Shown: piece by piece, positions 45,248 through 55,367 of the stretch
How the letters are laid out: every line of letters begins with the position of its first letter
How positions within the stretch are numbered: the stretch's first letter is position 1
Assembly (NCBI GenBank): GCA_949287425.1
Contig: CASEGJ010000003.1
Span: 196,993 to 260,992 of the forward strand
Direction: 5' to 3'
Length of the DNA: 64,000 bases
From: an uncultured Caryophanales bacterium
Lineage (GTDB): Bacteria; Bacillota_I; Bacilli_A; RFN20; CAG-288
Program-made: the position numbers and the translations under genes
Notes under the pieces: model-generated
Seen by the model: the letters and a program-made list of their open reading frames with translations, nothing else
What the model was told of the DNA's origin: nothing
The model's database searches: none

Positions 45248-46513
45248 TTAACTTGTTTTCTTTAAAGTGGCGATATCAGTTGATCTTTTTATATTTTCTA
45301 ATCTAGTATAGTTGATATTTAAAGATTTTTCATAATTTCCTGTTAATTTAGGAATATAAAATTTATATGTCTCAAATCCTTCTGGCATATATTGAATATG
45401 TTCCCATAGATCTGGTCTATCATAAGGATATTTTGCTTGTTTAGATATATTAACAGGGCTTAATTTTAAATAATCTCTAACTTGACTTGGGTATTTTTCA
45501 ATTAAATCCATAGCGGAATGAATAGCTAGGCAGGCTGATTTTGATTTAGGTGATAAAGCTAAATCGACTACGCTAAATGCTAATGGAATTTCAGCTTCAG
45601 GTAAACCTACTTCTCTTGCGACTTGACAAGCGTTATAACATCTATCGACCGCTTGAGGATTACCTAAGCCAACATCTTCATAAGCAGTTACTAATAATCT
45701 TCTAATTAAGCCTTCTAAATCTCCTGAGGCACATAGTTTTCCTAAATAATAAATAGCGGCATCAACTTGAGAACCTCTAATAGATTTTTGAAAAGCTGAA
45801 ACTGTATCGTAATGTTCGTTTTCATCTTTGTCAGAAAAGTAATTAGGAGCAGCTTTTAATTTGAGAATATCTTCTTTAGTAATAGTATTTTCACTAGAAA
45901 AAGTAAGAGAACTAGCTTCTAAAATATTATAAGCGTAACGCAAATCTCCTCCAGAGAGCTTAGCGATAACTTCTAAACCATCTCGATCAAATTTTCTCGA
46001 GTTATTTAGTCCGTTTTCATCTTTAATAGCTCTATTTAAGCCTAAGATTATTTCATCTACTTTTAATGGCTTTACTTCTAAAAGGTGACATCTTGATCTA
46101 ATAGCAGGATTAATAGCAAGAAGAGGATTAGCAGTAGTACAACCTATTAAATAGATAGAACCATCTTCTAATCTAGGTAAAAGTAAATCTTGTTTATCTT
46201 TATTTAAGCGGTGAATTTCATCGAGGATTAAAATATAATCTTTTTTAGTTTCAGCATCGTAAAAAGCTTTTAATAAATCAGCTTTAGAGCAAGTAGTGGC
46301 ATTTAATAAAGTGTAATTTACGTTTATAGAATTGCAAAAAGCTTGAGCGATGGTGGTTTTTCCAGTTCCAGGTGGACCATATAAAATACAAGAAATTACA
46401 GTGTTTGCTTTAATTAAGTTAGTAAAAAAGCCATTATTACCTACAAGGTGATCTTGACCTATAACTTGGTCTAATTTAGATGGTCTCATTCTAAAAGCTA
46501 ACGGTTTAATCAT
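45248..46513 (-). CDS. rarA: Replication-associated recombination protein A (AAA+ ATPase)
   Basis: Clamp-loader-like ATPase acting at stalled forks. Walker A YGPPGTGKTTIAQAF at about residues 45-59, Walker B LILDEIHRLNK, sensor 1 GCTTANPLLAINPAIRSRC, sensor 2 GGDLRYAYNILE, and the C-terminal tetramerisation region (AFQKSIRGSQVDAAIYYLGK, AYEDVGLGNPQAVD, AYPYDRPD-like). Length is 421 residues. The opening RPSKLDQVIGQDHL is typical. Confidence 0.95.
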   Translation of the reverse strand: MIKPLAFRMRPSKLDQVIGQDHLVGNNGFFTNLIKANTVISCILYGPPGTGKTTIAQAFCNSINVNYTLLNATTCSKADLLKAFYDAETKKDYILILDEIHRLNKDKQDLLLPRLEDGSIYLIGCTTANPLLAINPAIRSRCHLLEVKPLKVDEIILGLNRAIKDENGLNNSRKFDRDGLEVIAKLSGGDLRYAYNILEASSLTFSSENTITKEDILKLKAAPNYFSDKDENEHYDTVSAFQKSIRGSQVDAAIYYLGKLCASGDLEGLIRRLLVTAYEDVGLGNPQAVDRCYNACQVAREVGLPEAEIPLAFSVVDLALSPKSKSACLAIHSAMDLIEKYPSQVRDYLKLSPVNISKQAKYPYDRPDLWEHIQYMPEGFETYKFYIPKLTGNYEKSLNINYTRLENIKRSTDIATLKKTS

Positions 46514-46622
46514 ATAAAAAGTATAGCATTAATTTATAAAATTAAATAGTTGTATCAAACTAGTCAAACGAAGTTAATTTAGTTTATTAAATAGGTTAAA
46601 TTAGGCTTTAATATTTTGAAAT

Positions 46623-46640
46623 TTACCACTATAGTGATAA
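46623..46640. promoter_or_regulatory. Palindrome before dtd
   Basis: TTACCACTATAGTGATAA: a perfect CACTATAGTG core (46627-46636) with one mismatched pair further out. It lies 12 bp before the dtd start in the rarA-dtd divergent gap and may be an operator. The rest of the 138-bp gap shows nothing further that I can name. Confidence 0.4.
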
Positions 46641-46651
46641 GATAAATTAGT

Positions 46652-47110
46652 ATGAAATTATTTGTTCAAAGAGTGCTTTCTAGCAATGTAAAAGTATCTT
46701 CTAATTTGGTAGCTTCAATTTCTAAAGGGGAGCTAGTTTTAGTTAGTTTTACTATATCAGATACTAAACAAATTATCGATAAAATGATAGATAAACTTTT
46801 AAAAATTAGAATTTTTGAAGATGAAAATGGCTTAACCAATTTAAATATCGCTAGCGTCAATGGCGAAATTTTAGCTGTTAGCCAATTTAGTTTATATGCT
46901 AGTTTAGTTCAAGGAAACCGCCCTTCTTTTATCAACTGCTTAAATAAAGAACAAGCGGAGGAATTTTTTAATTACTTTAAAGAAAAATTATCTGAAAAAT
47001 ATGAAAAAGTTCAATTCGGTATCTTTCATGCTGATATGAAAGTTGAACTTATTAACGATGGGCCATTTTCTATCGAATTAGATTCAAAGGAGTTAGGTTA
47101 TGAAAGATAA
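46652..47110 (+). CDS. dtd: D-aminoacyl-tRNA deacylase
   Basis: Removes D-amino acids wrongly attached to tRNA. Signature segments SQFSLYAS (about residues 76-83) and GPFSIELDS near the C-terminus (the Gly-cisPro site in most Dtd is NGPVT-like; here NDGPFSIEL). Start KLFVQRVLSSNVKV as in the family. Length is 152 residues. No SD is seen before the ATG. It overlaps mnmA by 11 bp. Confidence 0.95.
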   Translation: MKLFVQRVLSSNVKVSSNLVASISKGELVLVSFTISDTKQIIDKMIDKLLKIRIFEDENGLTNLNIASVNGEILAVSQFSLYASLVQGNRPSFINCLNKEQAEEFFNYFKEKLSEKYEKVQFGIFHADMKVELINDGPFSIELDSKELGYER

Positions 47111-48242
47111 GATTCTCCTTGGCTTTTCTGGTGGAGTCGATTCTGCTATATCAGCTTATCTTTTAAAAAAGGACGGTTATGATGTAACTGGATGTTTTAT
47201 GCGCAATTGGGATTCAATCACTAATAATGATATTTATGGTAATCCAAGCTTAACAGGTTCTAAATGTTCTCAAGAATTAGATTATGACGATGCTAAATTA
47301 GCTGCTAGTCAATTAGGTATAAATCTATTGAGAGTTGATTTTATCGAAGATTATTGGGAAAAGGTGTTTATGTATTTTTTAGATGAATACAAACAAGGAA
47401 GAACACCTAATCCAGATGTATTTTGCAATAGATATATAAAATTTGATTCTTTTAGAAAATACGCTCATGAACACGGTTTTAATCATATCGCTATGGGACA
47501 TTACGCTAAAAAAATAGTGTCTAACGATGGTGAAGCTATGTTATATAAAGCGAAAGACTTAAATAAAGATCAATCGTATTTTCTTTCTGAAATTACCTAT
47601 GAACAACTTAATGATACTTATTTTCCATTAGGAGATATTACTAAAATAGAAGTGAGAAAACTCGCTAGTGAACTAGGCCTATCTATCGCCAATAAGAAAG
47701 ATTCAACAGGAGTTTGTTTTATTGGAGAAAGAAGATTCAAAGAGTTTTTAGCAAATTATTTACCTGCTAAAAAAGGCGATATTGTCGATATTGTTTCAAA
47801 TAGAGTGATTGGAAGTCACACTGGGGTGTTGTATTATACTGTCGGTCAACATCGCGGATTAAATATCGGTGGAATAATTGGATATAAAAACGAACCTTTC
47901 TTTGTTGTTGGTAAAGATGTTTCTAGAAACATTTTATATGTCGCTCAAGAAGATAATAAATATATGTATTCATATAAATGCCGTTTAAATAGATTTAATT
48001 GGTTGTTAAATAAATTGCCAAATCAGAAGTTTAAATGCTTAGCAAAATTTAGATATAGAGGCTTGGATATGCCAGTTGAAGTAGAATATGTTAATCCAGA
48101 TGAAGTCTATATTATTTATGACAAGTATAAATATATCGCTAAAGGCCAAGTCTGTGTTTTATATAACGAAGATGGAAGATGCTTAGGTGGAGGAACTATT
48201 ATAGATACTTATAATCAAGATGGTTCTAAAATTGAATATTAG
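47100..48242 (+). CDS. mnmA: tRNA-specific 2-thiouridylase
   Basis: Adds sulfur to U34 of Glu, Gln and Lys tRNAs. PP-loop GFSGGVDSAIS at residues 8-18, then CFMRNWDS, the first catalytic Cys in PNPDVFCNRYIKF (about C102), the second in STGVCFIGERRF (about C201), and the barrel domains (HTGVLYYTVGQHRGLNIGG). SD AAGGAG lies within the end of dtd. Length is 380 residues. Confidence 0.96.
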   Translation: MKDKILLGFSGGVDSAISAYLLKKDGYDVTGCFMRNWDSITNNDIYGNPSLTGSKCSQELDYDDAKLAASQLGINLLRVDFIEDYWEKVFMYFLDEYKQGRTPNPDVFCNRYIKFDSFRKYAHEHGFNHIAMGHYAKKIVSNDGEAMLYKAKDLNKDQSYFLSEITYEQLNDTYFPLGDITKIEVRKLASELGLSIANKKDSTGVCFIGERRFKEFLANYLPAKKGDIVDIVSNRVIGSHTGVLYYTVGQHRGLNIGGIIGYKNEPFFVVGKDVSRNILYVAQEDNKYMYSYKCRLNRFNWLLNKLPNQKFKCLAKFRYRGLDMPVEVEYVNPDEVYIIYDKYKYIAKGQVCVLYNEDGRCLGGGTIIDTYNQDGSKIEY

Positions 48243-48250
48243 GAGGGAAG

Positions 48251-49552
48251 ATGAAAGTAGGTTTAATTTCATTAGGATGCGCTAAAAACAAAATTGATTC
48301 TGAAGAGGTTCTTTCCTATTTTGTAAGAAATGGTTTTGTTATTGTAAATGATCCTAATTTAGCTGATGTTATTGTAATTAATACATGTGGGTTTATTCAA
48401 GATGCTAAACAAGAAGCTTTAGATACTATATTCGATACTTTAAAATATAAGAAAATTACCATTGTTATTGGCTGTTTAGTTGAAAGATATTACTCTGATT
48501 TAGTAAAAGAAATTCCAGAAGTCGATCTTTTTGTTAGGATTAAAGATTATCCTAAATTTGGAGAAAAACTAAATGAGGTTTTTAAAAAGAAGGGTTATAT
48601 ATTTGAAGGGGGACTTTCTAAATCTGAAAGAATAATTTCTACCCCTTCTTATCAAGCGTATCTACAAATTTCTGATGGGTGTACAAACGCTTGTGCTTTT
48701 TGCGCTATACCTTTAATTAGGGGAAGCTTTCACTCTTTTCCTTTTGAATTTGTCAAAGCTGAAATCGCTAAATTTGCTAGTCAAAACGTCAAGGAATTAA
48801 TAATTATTTCGCAAGATACTTCTGCATATGGCAAAGATTTTAAGGATAGAAAAATTACTATCTGCGACGTTTTAAAAGAAGCTTTAAAATATCCAGAATT
48901 TAAATTTATCCGCCTTTTATATCTTTATCCAGATGAAATTACAGATGAATTTATCCAGTTATATAAAGATAATCCGCGCTTAACCCCTTATTTTGATGTT
49001 CCTATTCAACATTCTTCAGATAAGATATTAAAACTTATGAATAGAAAAGGAGATTCCAAATTGTTAAACGACCTTTTTTATAAATTAAGAGAGGTTCCAA
49101 ATTCTATTATTAGAACGACATTGATAGTTGGTTTTCCTAATGAAACTGAAGAAGATATTCAGGATTTATCTGAATTTATCTCTAGACATAAGTTTGATCA
49201 TTTAGGTGTGTTTACTTATTCAAAGGAAGAAGGAACAAAAGGCTATTATATGGATAATCAAGTCCCAGCTAGAATAAAAAAAGCTAGATATAACAAGATT
49301 ATGAAACTTCAAGCTGGAATCTCTTTTAAATTAAATCAAGATAGAATCAATCAAGTTATAGATGTTTTAGTTACTTCCTATAATGAAAAGCAGTTTTGTT
49401 ATGAAGGAATATGTTATATTTATGCTCCTGATGATATTGATGGAAAGTTATACTTATATTCTGATGAGCCTCTTGAAATAGGTCAAATAGTTAAAGCTAA
49501 AATTATTAACGCTGGCATTTATGATTTAGATGCTCAAGTAATTAAAGAATAA
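48251..49552 (+). CDS. rimO: Ribosomal protein S12 methylthiotransferase
   Basis: Radical-SAM enzyme that methylthiolates an Asp of ribosomal protein S12. N-terminal MTTase cluster Cys (LGCAKNKIDSE, INTCGFI, IGCLVERY), radical-SAM CTNACAFCAIPLIRG at about residues 141-155, and a C-terminal TRAM domain. Separate from MiaB by the LGCAKNxxDSE start. Length is 433 residues. SD AGGAGGG. Confidence 0.95.
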   Translation: MKVGLISLGCAKNKIDSEEVLSYFVRNGFVIVNDPNLADVIVINTCGFIQDAKQEALDTIFDTLKYKKITIVIGCLVERYYSDLVKEIPEVDLFVRIKDYPKFGEKLNEVFKKKGYIFEGGLSKSERIISTPSYQAYLQISDGCTNACAFCAIPLIRGSFHSFPFEFVKAEIAKFASQNVKELIIISQDTSAYGKDFKDRKITICDVLKEALKYPEFKFIRLLYLYPDEITDEFIQLYKDNPRLTPYFDVPIQHSSDKILKLMNRKGDSKLLNDLFYKLREVPNSIIRTTLIVGFPNETEEDIQDLSEFISRHKFDHLGVFTYSKEEGTKGYYMDNQVPARIKKARYNKIMKLQAGISFKLNQDRINQVIDVLVTSYNEKQFCYEGICYIYAPDDIDGKLYLYSDEPLEIGQIVKAKIINAGIYDLDAQVIKE

Positions 49553-49573
49553 TTAATATAGGAAAAGCTAAAG

Positions 49574-51355
49574 ATGATTTTTGGAAAATATGTCAATGTA
49601 TTTTATAAAAAATATGCTTATTTAATATTTATCGGTTTAGCTTGTTTAATTTTGGTAGATGTCATTCAAATTTTAATGCCTAATTTGATTGGAAATGTCG
49701 TTAACTTTTTTGCTGAACATAAAGATATTAATATTGCTTTTGATATTTTTTATTCTGCTCCAATAACTTCTTCAAATTCTTTTGCTTTTTTATTAACTGG
49801 TTTGCTTTTAATAGCCTTTGGTATGTTAATTGGCAGAATGGGGTGGCGTTATGCTTTGTTTAAATTAGGGGCTAGTGTAGATTTTGATTTGCGCCAAAAT
49901 ATGTTTTCACATGGGCTTAATCTATCAGTTTCCTATTATAAAAATAGAAAAATTGGTGCATTAATGTCTTTATATAACAACGATTTATTCGCTATTAGAA
50001 ACTGTTTTATCGATGGAATTATTATGACAATTGACGGATTTATTATGGCTCCATTAGTTGTGGTTTCGATGTTTTTGAACAATTGGCTTTTAGCTTTAAT
50101 TAGTTTAGTGCCTTTAATTATATTGATGGTTATTTGCTTTGTTTTAGATAAGGGTATGACATTAAGATACGAAGGTCAACTTAACGCTTTTGAAAGATTA
50201 TCTGATTATACTCAGGAATCGTTTGGTGGAATTAGTATAGTTAAAGCCTTTGTTAAAGAAGCTAAATTTATGATGGATTTTGCTAAGAAAAACAAGGATA
50301 ATAAACAAGCTAATATAGCTTATTTAAAATATTCGGTTGTTTTAAATGCTCTTATTGAATTTTTAATTAATTCTATATTTGTCATTATTATTTTTATCGG
50401 TGTTACTTCTGTCAATTTAAATAGCGAATATAAAGTTGGAGATTTAATTAAGTTTATCGGTTATTTATCTGCCGCTATTTGGCCATTTATGGCTATTGCT
50501 CAAGTTATTATGATTCGTTCTAGAGGAAAAGCCTCTTTAAAAATCATTACTGAATATTTAGACACAACTTCCGAATTAAAAGATAATAAACAAGCTAAGG
50601 AAATAAGTTTTAAAGGTGAAGTTGATTTTAAAAATTTCAATTTTCATTATCCTGATTCTACTGATTTAGTTTTAAAAGATATAAATATCCATATTTCAGC
50701 TGGGGAAAAAATCGGCATTGTTGGAAGAACTGGTTCGGGTAAATCAACTTTAGTTAAAGTTCTTTTAAAAATTTATAATATCGATGATGGCAAATTGTTT
50801 TTTGATAAGATTGATATTAATGACCTTTCTAGCAAAAATATTAGAGATAATATAGGTTATGTCGCACAAAACGCCTATCTTTTTTCCGATTTAATTAGAA
50901 ATAACATCGCGTTTTATAACGATGATGTCGATGACGAAAAAATTATACAAGCGGCTAAGTTTGCTTGTATCGATGGTTCTATTAAAGCGTTTAAAGATGG
51001 CTATAAAACTCTTATTGGTGAAAAAGGCGCTTCTTTATCTGGCGGTCAAAAACAACGTATTGCAATTTCGCGTGCTGTAATTAAAGATCCTAGCATCCTA
51101 ATTTTGGATGATTCAGTTTCCGCTGTCGATTCAGATACTGAAAAAGATATATTGGGAAACATTTCAAAAATTAGAGAAAATAAAACCACTTTTATAGTAT
51201 CTTCAAGAGTTTCAGTTGTAGAAAATCTCGATGCTATTATCGTAATGGATAAAGGGAGAATAATCGGCTTTGGAAAACATGAAGATCTAATTAATAATTG
51301 TCGAGAATATGCTGAATTAGTTAAGCTTCAGCAGTTAGCTAGTGGAGGTGAATAG
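49574..51355 (+). CDS. ABC exporter, half-transporter 1 (degenerate ATPase site)
   Basis: N-terminal six-helix exporter domain, then an ATPase domain: Walker A GRTGSGKSTL at about 384-393, Q-loop YVAQNAYLFSD, normal signature LSGGQKQR, and Walker B ILILDDSVSAVD, where the catalytic Glu is Asp. The final H-loop His is replaced in IVSSRVSV. This is the degenerate partner of a heterodimer such as BmrC/BmrD or TM287/288. Length is 593 residues. It is joined directly to the partner gene. Substrate unknown (drug or lipid). Confidence 0.92.
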   Translation: MIFGKYVNVFYKKYAYLIFIGLACLILVDVIQILMPNLIGNVVNFFAEHKDINIAFDIFYSAPITSSNSFAFLLTGLLLIAFGMLIGRMGWRYALFKLGASVDFDLRQNMFSHGLNLSVSYYKNRKIGALMSLYNNDLFAIRNCFIDGIIMTIDGFIMAPLVVVSMFLNNWLLALISLVPLIILMVICFVLDKGMTLRYEGQLNAFERLSDYTQESFGGISIVKAFVKEAKFMMDFAKKNKDNKQANIAYLKYSVVLNALIEFLINSIFVIIIFIGVTSVNLNSEYKVGDLIKFIGYLSAAIWPFMAIAQVIMIRSRGKASLKIITEYLDTTSELKDNKQAKEISFKGEVDFKNFNFHYPDSTDLVLKDINIHISAGEKIGIVGRTGSGKSTLVKVLLKIYNIDDGKLFFDKIDINDLSSKNIRDNIGYVAQNAYLFSDLIRNNIAFYNDDVDDEKIIQAAKFACIDGSIKAFKDGYKTLIGEKGASLSGGQKQRIAISRAVIKDPSILILDDSVSAVDSDTEKDILGNISKIRENKTTFIVSSRVSVVENLDAIIVMDKGRIIGFGKHEDLINNCREYAELVKLQQLASGGE

Positions 51356-53164
51356 ATGGATGAAATGTATTTAGACCAGCAATCTGATAAAGCTAGCTTA
51401 GCTAACTTAGTTATTATTAAAAGAATAATGAAATATTTAAAAGGCCATGTAAAGAAGTTTTGTTTTGCCTTATTTTTATGTTTTGTTATGGCTATTTGTT
51501 CGTGTTTGGAAGTTTTTATCAACATTGAAATAGTTAACGAGTTACAACAAGAGACAATTGATATTGCTAAAACTTATCTATTAGGAGTTGGATATGCTAT
51601 TTCTTTAATATTACAAGTTGTATGTTCATTTTTTTCTAGTTTTATAATTCAAATGTTCGCAAATGATATTATTTATGATTTAAGAAACGATGTTTATAAA
51701 CATATTTTGTATTTATCAATCAATCAATTGCAATCTAAACCAGTTGGTAAATGGGTTACAAGAGCCACTAACGATGTCAATACAATTATGACTTTCTTTT
51801 CTGATGTTTTATCTTCAATGATAGTGAATTGTTTATATATAGTTTTCTATTTTGTTTCCATATTTATTTTAGAATGGCATTTAGCTTTATTAGTAACAGC
51901 GTTTATGATTGTAATTTTTGTTCTTTCTGTCGTGTTTTCTTCTATTTCTAAAAAACGCAACCGTCTATATAGAATATCTATTTCACAGATGAATTCATTT
52001 CTTTCTGAAAACCTCTCTTTGATGGATACTATTCAAATCTTTAATCAAGAAGAAAGAAAATATGAAGAATTTAGCAAGATATCTAAGACTTTGAAAGAAA
52101 GGGATTTATCGAGTTTAAGAGTCTTTTGTCTATTTAGACCTATGATTTATTTTGTCTATATTATTACTATTTTATCTAGTTTTGTTTTAGGCTTTTATTT
52201 GATGCAAAACGATTTAATGGTATATACGATGGGATTAACTGGAATTTCTGCGTTGTTTGGTTTTTATCAGTTTATCGGTTATTTATTTAATCCGATTCAA
52301 AATATTGCCAATCAATTTAACACTATTCAACAAGCTTTAACAGGTGCTGAAAGAGTTTTATTAGTAATGGATATTGTTTCAGAAATTCAAAATGAAGAAG
52401 ATGCAGTTAGTTTAAATAATTTAAAAGGAAAAGTTGAATTTAGACACGTTTATTTTAAATATAACGATAAGCAAGATTGGATATTAAAAGATATTTCATT
52501 TGTAATTAATCCTGGGGAAACTGTGGCTTTTGTCGGCGAAACTGGCGCTGGAAAATCTACTATTATCAATTTGATAGTAAGAAATTACGATATTCAAAAA
52601 GGTGAGATTTTAATTGATGATATTCCAATTAAAAAGATAAAGCTAGAATCACTAAGGAAGTTAATTGGTGAAATGTTACAAGATGTTTTTATTTTTTCTG
52701 GAAATATTATCGATAATATTTCTTTGGAAGATAAGCCAAACATTGAGAAAGTTAAACAGGCTTGTCAATTTGTTGGCGCAGATGAGTTTATTGAAAAACT
52801 TCCCAACAAATATTATCAAGAAGTAAAAGAAAGCGGGAATAATTTCTCATCAGGCCAAAGGCAATTAATTTCTTTTGCTAGAGTAGTTTATTCTCGCCCT
52901 AAGATGATTATTTTAGACGAAGCAACTAGTAATATTGATACTTATACTGAATCGATAATTCAAAATTCTCTCGAAAAGATTAAATCTATCGGTACTATGG
53001 TTATGATTGCACATAGGTTATCGACAATTAAAAAAGCGAGTAGAATATATGTTATAGATAAAGGAATAATAGCTGAACAAGGAAGTCATGCTAGTTTGAT
53101 TAGAAAAAAAGGAATATATTATAATTTATATAAGGTGCAATCTTTAAAAGATCACTTTGAATAA
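51356..53164 (+). CDS. ABC exporter, half-transporter 2 (catalytic ATPase site)
   Basis: Starts at the base after the previous stop, with SD AGTGGAGG in the end of that gene. Exporter domain followed by an ATPase domain: Walker A GETGAGKSTI at about 395-404, Walker B MIILDEATSNID with the catalytic Glu, H-loop IAHRLSTI, but a degenerate signature FSSGQRQ in place of LSGGQ. This complements half 1: one composite ATP site is normal and the other is not. Length is 602 residues. Confidence 0.92.
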   Translation: MDEMYLDQQSDKASLANLVIIKRIMKYLKGHVKKFCFALFLCFVMAICSCLEVFINIEIVNELQQETIDIAKTYLLGVGYAISLILQVVCSFFSSFIIQMFANDIIYDLRNDVYKHILYLSINQLQSKPVGKWVTRATNDVNTIMTFFSDVLSSMIVNCLYIVFYFVSIFILEWHLALLVTAFMIVIFVLSVVFSSISKKRNRLYRISISQMNSFLSENLSLMDTIQIFNQEERKYEEFSKISKTLKERDLSSLRVFCLFRPMIYFVYIITILSSFVLGFYLMQNDLMVYTMGLTGISALFGFYQFIGYLFNPIQNIANQFNTIQQALTGAERVLLVMDIVSEIQNEEDAVSLNNLKGKVEFRHVYFKYNDKQDWILKDISFVINPGETVAFVGETGAGKSTIINLIVRNYDIQKGEILIDDIPIKKIKLESLRKLIGEMLQDVFIFSGNIIDNISLEDKPNIEKVKQACQFVGADEFIEKLPNKYYQEVKESGNNFSSGQRQLISFARVVYSRPKMIILDEATSNIDTYTESIIQNSLEKIKSIGTMVMIAHRLSTIKKASRIYVIDKGIIAEQGSHASLIRKKGIYYNLYKVQSLKDHFE

Positions 53165-53185
53165 ATTTGTAGAAAGAAGCAAATT

Positions 53186-54541
53186 ATGGAATTAAAAAAA
53201 GTTAAATTGTACGATACTTATCAAGGTAAAGTAGTAGAATTAAATCCGATTAAATTAGGAGAGGTAAGCATATATTATTGTGGACCAACAGTATATAATT
53301 ACGTTCATATTGGCAATATGCGTCCTGTTGTTACTTTTGATTTATTAAATAGAGTTTTACAAGCCTGTAATTATAAAGTTAATATGATATCTAACTATAC
53401 AGATATCGATGATAAAATAATTAAAAAAGCTCTTGAAGAAAATAAAAGTGAAAAGCAAGTCAGTGATTTTTATATTGAAAAATATGAAGAATTGCTCGAT
53501 AAATTAAATATTTTACCTTTAAAATATCACCCGAGAGTTTCTAATTATATTCCTGAAATAGTCGATTTTATTAAAACCTTATTAGACAAAGGTTTCGCTT
53601 ATAAAGCAGATAATGGAGATATTTATTTTGATGTTAGTAAAGATCCACATTACGGTGAACTTTCAAAAATGAAAATCGATGATTTGCAAGCGGGAAATAG
53701 AATTCAAGTAAGTGATGCTAAGAAAAATCCATATGATTTTGCCTTGTGGAAGCTTACTGATGATAAAGGTGTTAAATTTGATACGATCTTAGGTAAAGGT
53801 CGACCAGGTTGGCATACTGAATGTGTTGTTATGATTAATTCTTATTTTAAAATGCCGACGATAGATATTCACGGCGGTGGTTTTGATTTAAAATTCCCAC
53901 ATCATGAAAATGAATGTGCTCAAGAATATGGTTATTCTAATTCTAAATTAGCTAATTTATGGATGCATGTTGGATTTATTAATTTTGATAATCAAAAGAT
54001 GTCCAAATCTTTAGGTAATGTTGTTTTAGCTAAAGACGCTATTGAAAAATATGGTGGTAACGTAATTAGGCATTTCTTTTTTACCAGTTATTATCGTTCA
54101 CCAATTAACTATACTTTAGAGGCAATAGAGACTTCTAAGCAAGAAGTTGAAAAATATCAAGCTATAGTTAACAAAATAAACGGCAAAATTAAATTAAATA
54201 AAATGGAATTTAGCGGTGATTTTGATAATGATAGCTATGAAGAGTTTTTAAATTATTTAGCCGATGATTTAAATGTCGCTAACGCATTGATGGTTGTCGA
54301 TAGATTAGCTAAAAAAGCTAATCAGTTATTAAGAACTAATCAAATTAATTTAACCGAAATATCATCAACTTATAATACATATATGAAAATGATGGATGTC
54401 TTAGGCTTAAAATTTGAAGTTCCAAATATTAACCAAGAAGATATTTATAATTACGAACAATATCAGCAATTTAGATTACAAAAAGACTACGCTAATTCTG
54501 ATATTTATAGAATTAAATTAATTGAAAAAGGACTTATTTAA
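53186..54541 (+). CDS. cysS: Cysteinyl-tRNA synthetase
   Basis: Class I synthetase. HIGH-type motif YVHIGNMRP at about residues 39-47, zinc ligands in CGPT, WHTECVVM and HHENECAQ, and KMSKSLGN near 270. Length is 451 residues. I see no T-box leader in the short 21-bp gap after the ABC gene. In Bacilli cysS is followed by mrnC-rlmB-yacP-sigH; here an MgtC-like gene occupies the mrnC position. Confidence 0.96.
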   Translation: MELKKVKLYDTYQGKVVELNPIKLGEVSIYYCGPTVYNYVHIGNMRPVVTFDLLNRVLQACNYKVNMISNYTDIDDKIIKKALEENKSEKQVSDFYIEKYEELLDKLNILPLKYHPRVSNYIPEIVDFIKTLLDKGFAYKADNGDIYFDVSKDPHYGELSKMKIDDLQAGNRIQVSDAKKNPYDFALWKLTDDKGVKFDTILGKGRPGWHTECVVMINSYFKMPTIDIHGGGFDLKFPHHENECAQEYGYSNSKLANLWMHVGFINFDNQKMSKSLGNVVLAKDAIEKYGGNVIRHFFFTSYYRSPINYTLEAIETSKQEVEKYQAIVNKINGKIKLNKMEFSGDFDNDSYEEFLNYLADDLNVANALMVVDRLAKKANQLLRTNQINLTEISSTYNTYMKMMDVLGLKFEVPNINQEDIYNYEQYQQFRLQKDYANSDIYRIKLIEKGLI

Positions 54542-54542
54542 T

Positions 54543-55244
54543 ATGAATCAGGCTATTGTTGATTTATCTAGTAATGTTAGTTTTTCTGTCTATGCTATAG
54601 TTGTTATTTTAATAGCGGCTGTTTTAGGATTTATTATTGGATTAGAAAGAGAATTAAATGGTTTTCAAGCTGGATTAAGAACACATATTATTGTTTCTTT
54701 AATTGGATGTTTAGTTGGTGTTACTGGTTTTTATTTTAAAGATACAAGTGATTCGTTAGTTATTTTTGCTGCTTCGATTATCGCTTTTGGAATTTTGGCA
54801 GCTTTTTCTATAGTTCAGTTAGGTAAAGATATTAAAGGGATGACGACTTCTACAACTACATTACTAGTTGGTGTTACTGGATTATGTTGTGGATATGGTT
54901 TAATTTTAGAAGCAATAGTTGTTACTATCATCGCTTTGTTAGTATTAAGTATATTAGTAATTTTTGAAAATAAAACAACTAAAGCTGATCCATATGTGGT
55001 TTTATATATAGATCCTAATCTTTCATTAGGAGATACCATTATAAAAGTTGCATCTACTTATGGCCTAAAAGTTACCAATATTTTATCAAAAATTGTCGAG
55101 TATAAAAATGAACAATATTTGAAAGTTACAATTATGTTTGCTAAGTCACCTAAAAGTGTGGTTTCTTCGTTTGCTAAGGCTTTATCTAGTCAAATTAATA
55201 TTAAAAAGATTGAAGTTAAACCATCTAAATTTTTCTCTAAATAA
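54543..55244 (+). CDS. MgtC/SapB family membrane protein
   Basis: About 233 residues with four to five membrane helices in the first two-thirds and the family pattern: AAVLGFIIGLERELNGFQAGLRTH, SLIGCLVGVTGFYF, IVQLGKDIKGMTTSTTTLLVGVTGLCCG. A C-terminal soluble ACT-like domain follows. MgtC-type proteins help growth at low Mg2+, partly by restraining the F1Fo ATP synthase. ATG 54543 is chosen (one base after the cysS stop, with AAAAGGA upstream) rather than the in-frame ATG inside cysS. Confidence 0.88.
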   Translation: MNQAIVDLSSNVSFSVYAIVVILIAAVLGFIIGLERELNGFQAGLRTHIIVSLIGCLVGVTGFYFKDTSDSLVIFAASIIAFGILAAFSIVQLGKDIKGMTTSTTTLLVGVTGLCCGYGLILEAIVVTIIALLVLSILVIFENKTTKADPYVVLYIDPNLSLGDTIIKVASTYGLKVTNILSKIVEYKNEQYLKVTIMFAKSPKSVVSSFAKALSSQINIKKIEVKPSKFFSK

Positions 55245-55321
55245 ACTATATACTTCAATTAAATGGTAATGAATTTATCAAAAATACAAATGTATTGAAC
55301 AAAAAATGGCATTATAGATAG

Positions 55322-55350
55322 TTGTATGATATTAATAAGTGTCTTATTAT
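55322..55350 (+). promoter_or_regulatory. Promoter of rlmB
   Basis: TTGTAT (55322-55327), a 17-bp spacer and TATTAT (55345-55350). SD GAAAGGAG follows. A palindrome AATACA-AA-TGTATT (55283-55296) lies 26 bp upstream. Confidence 0.6.
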
Positions 55351-55367
55351 ATGAAAGGAGTTAAAAC

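Noticed and set aside
53165-53185. T-box leader before cysS
   Set aside because: The gap is only 21 bp, too short for a T-box.
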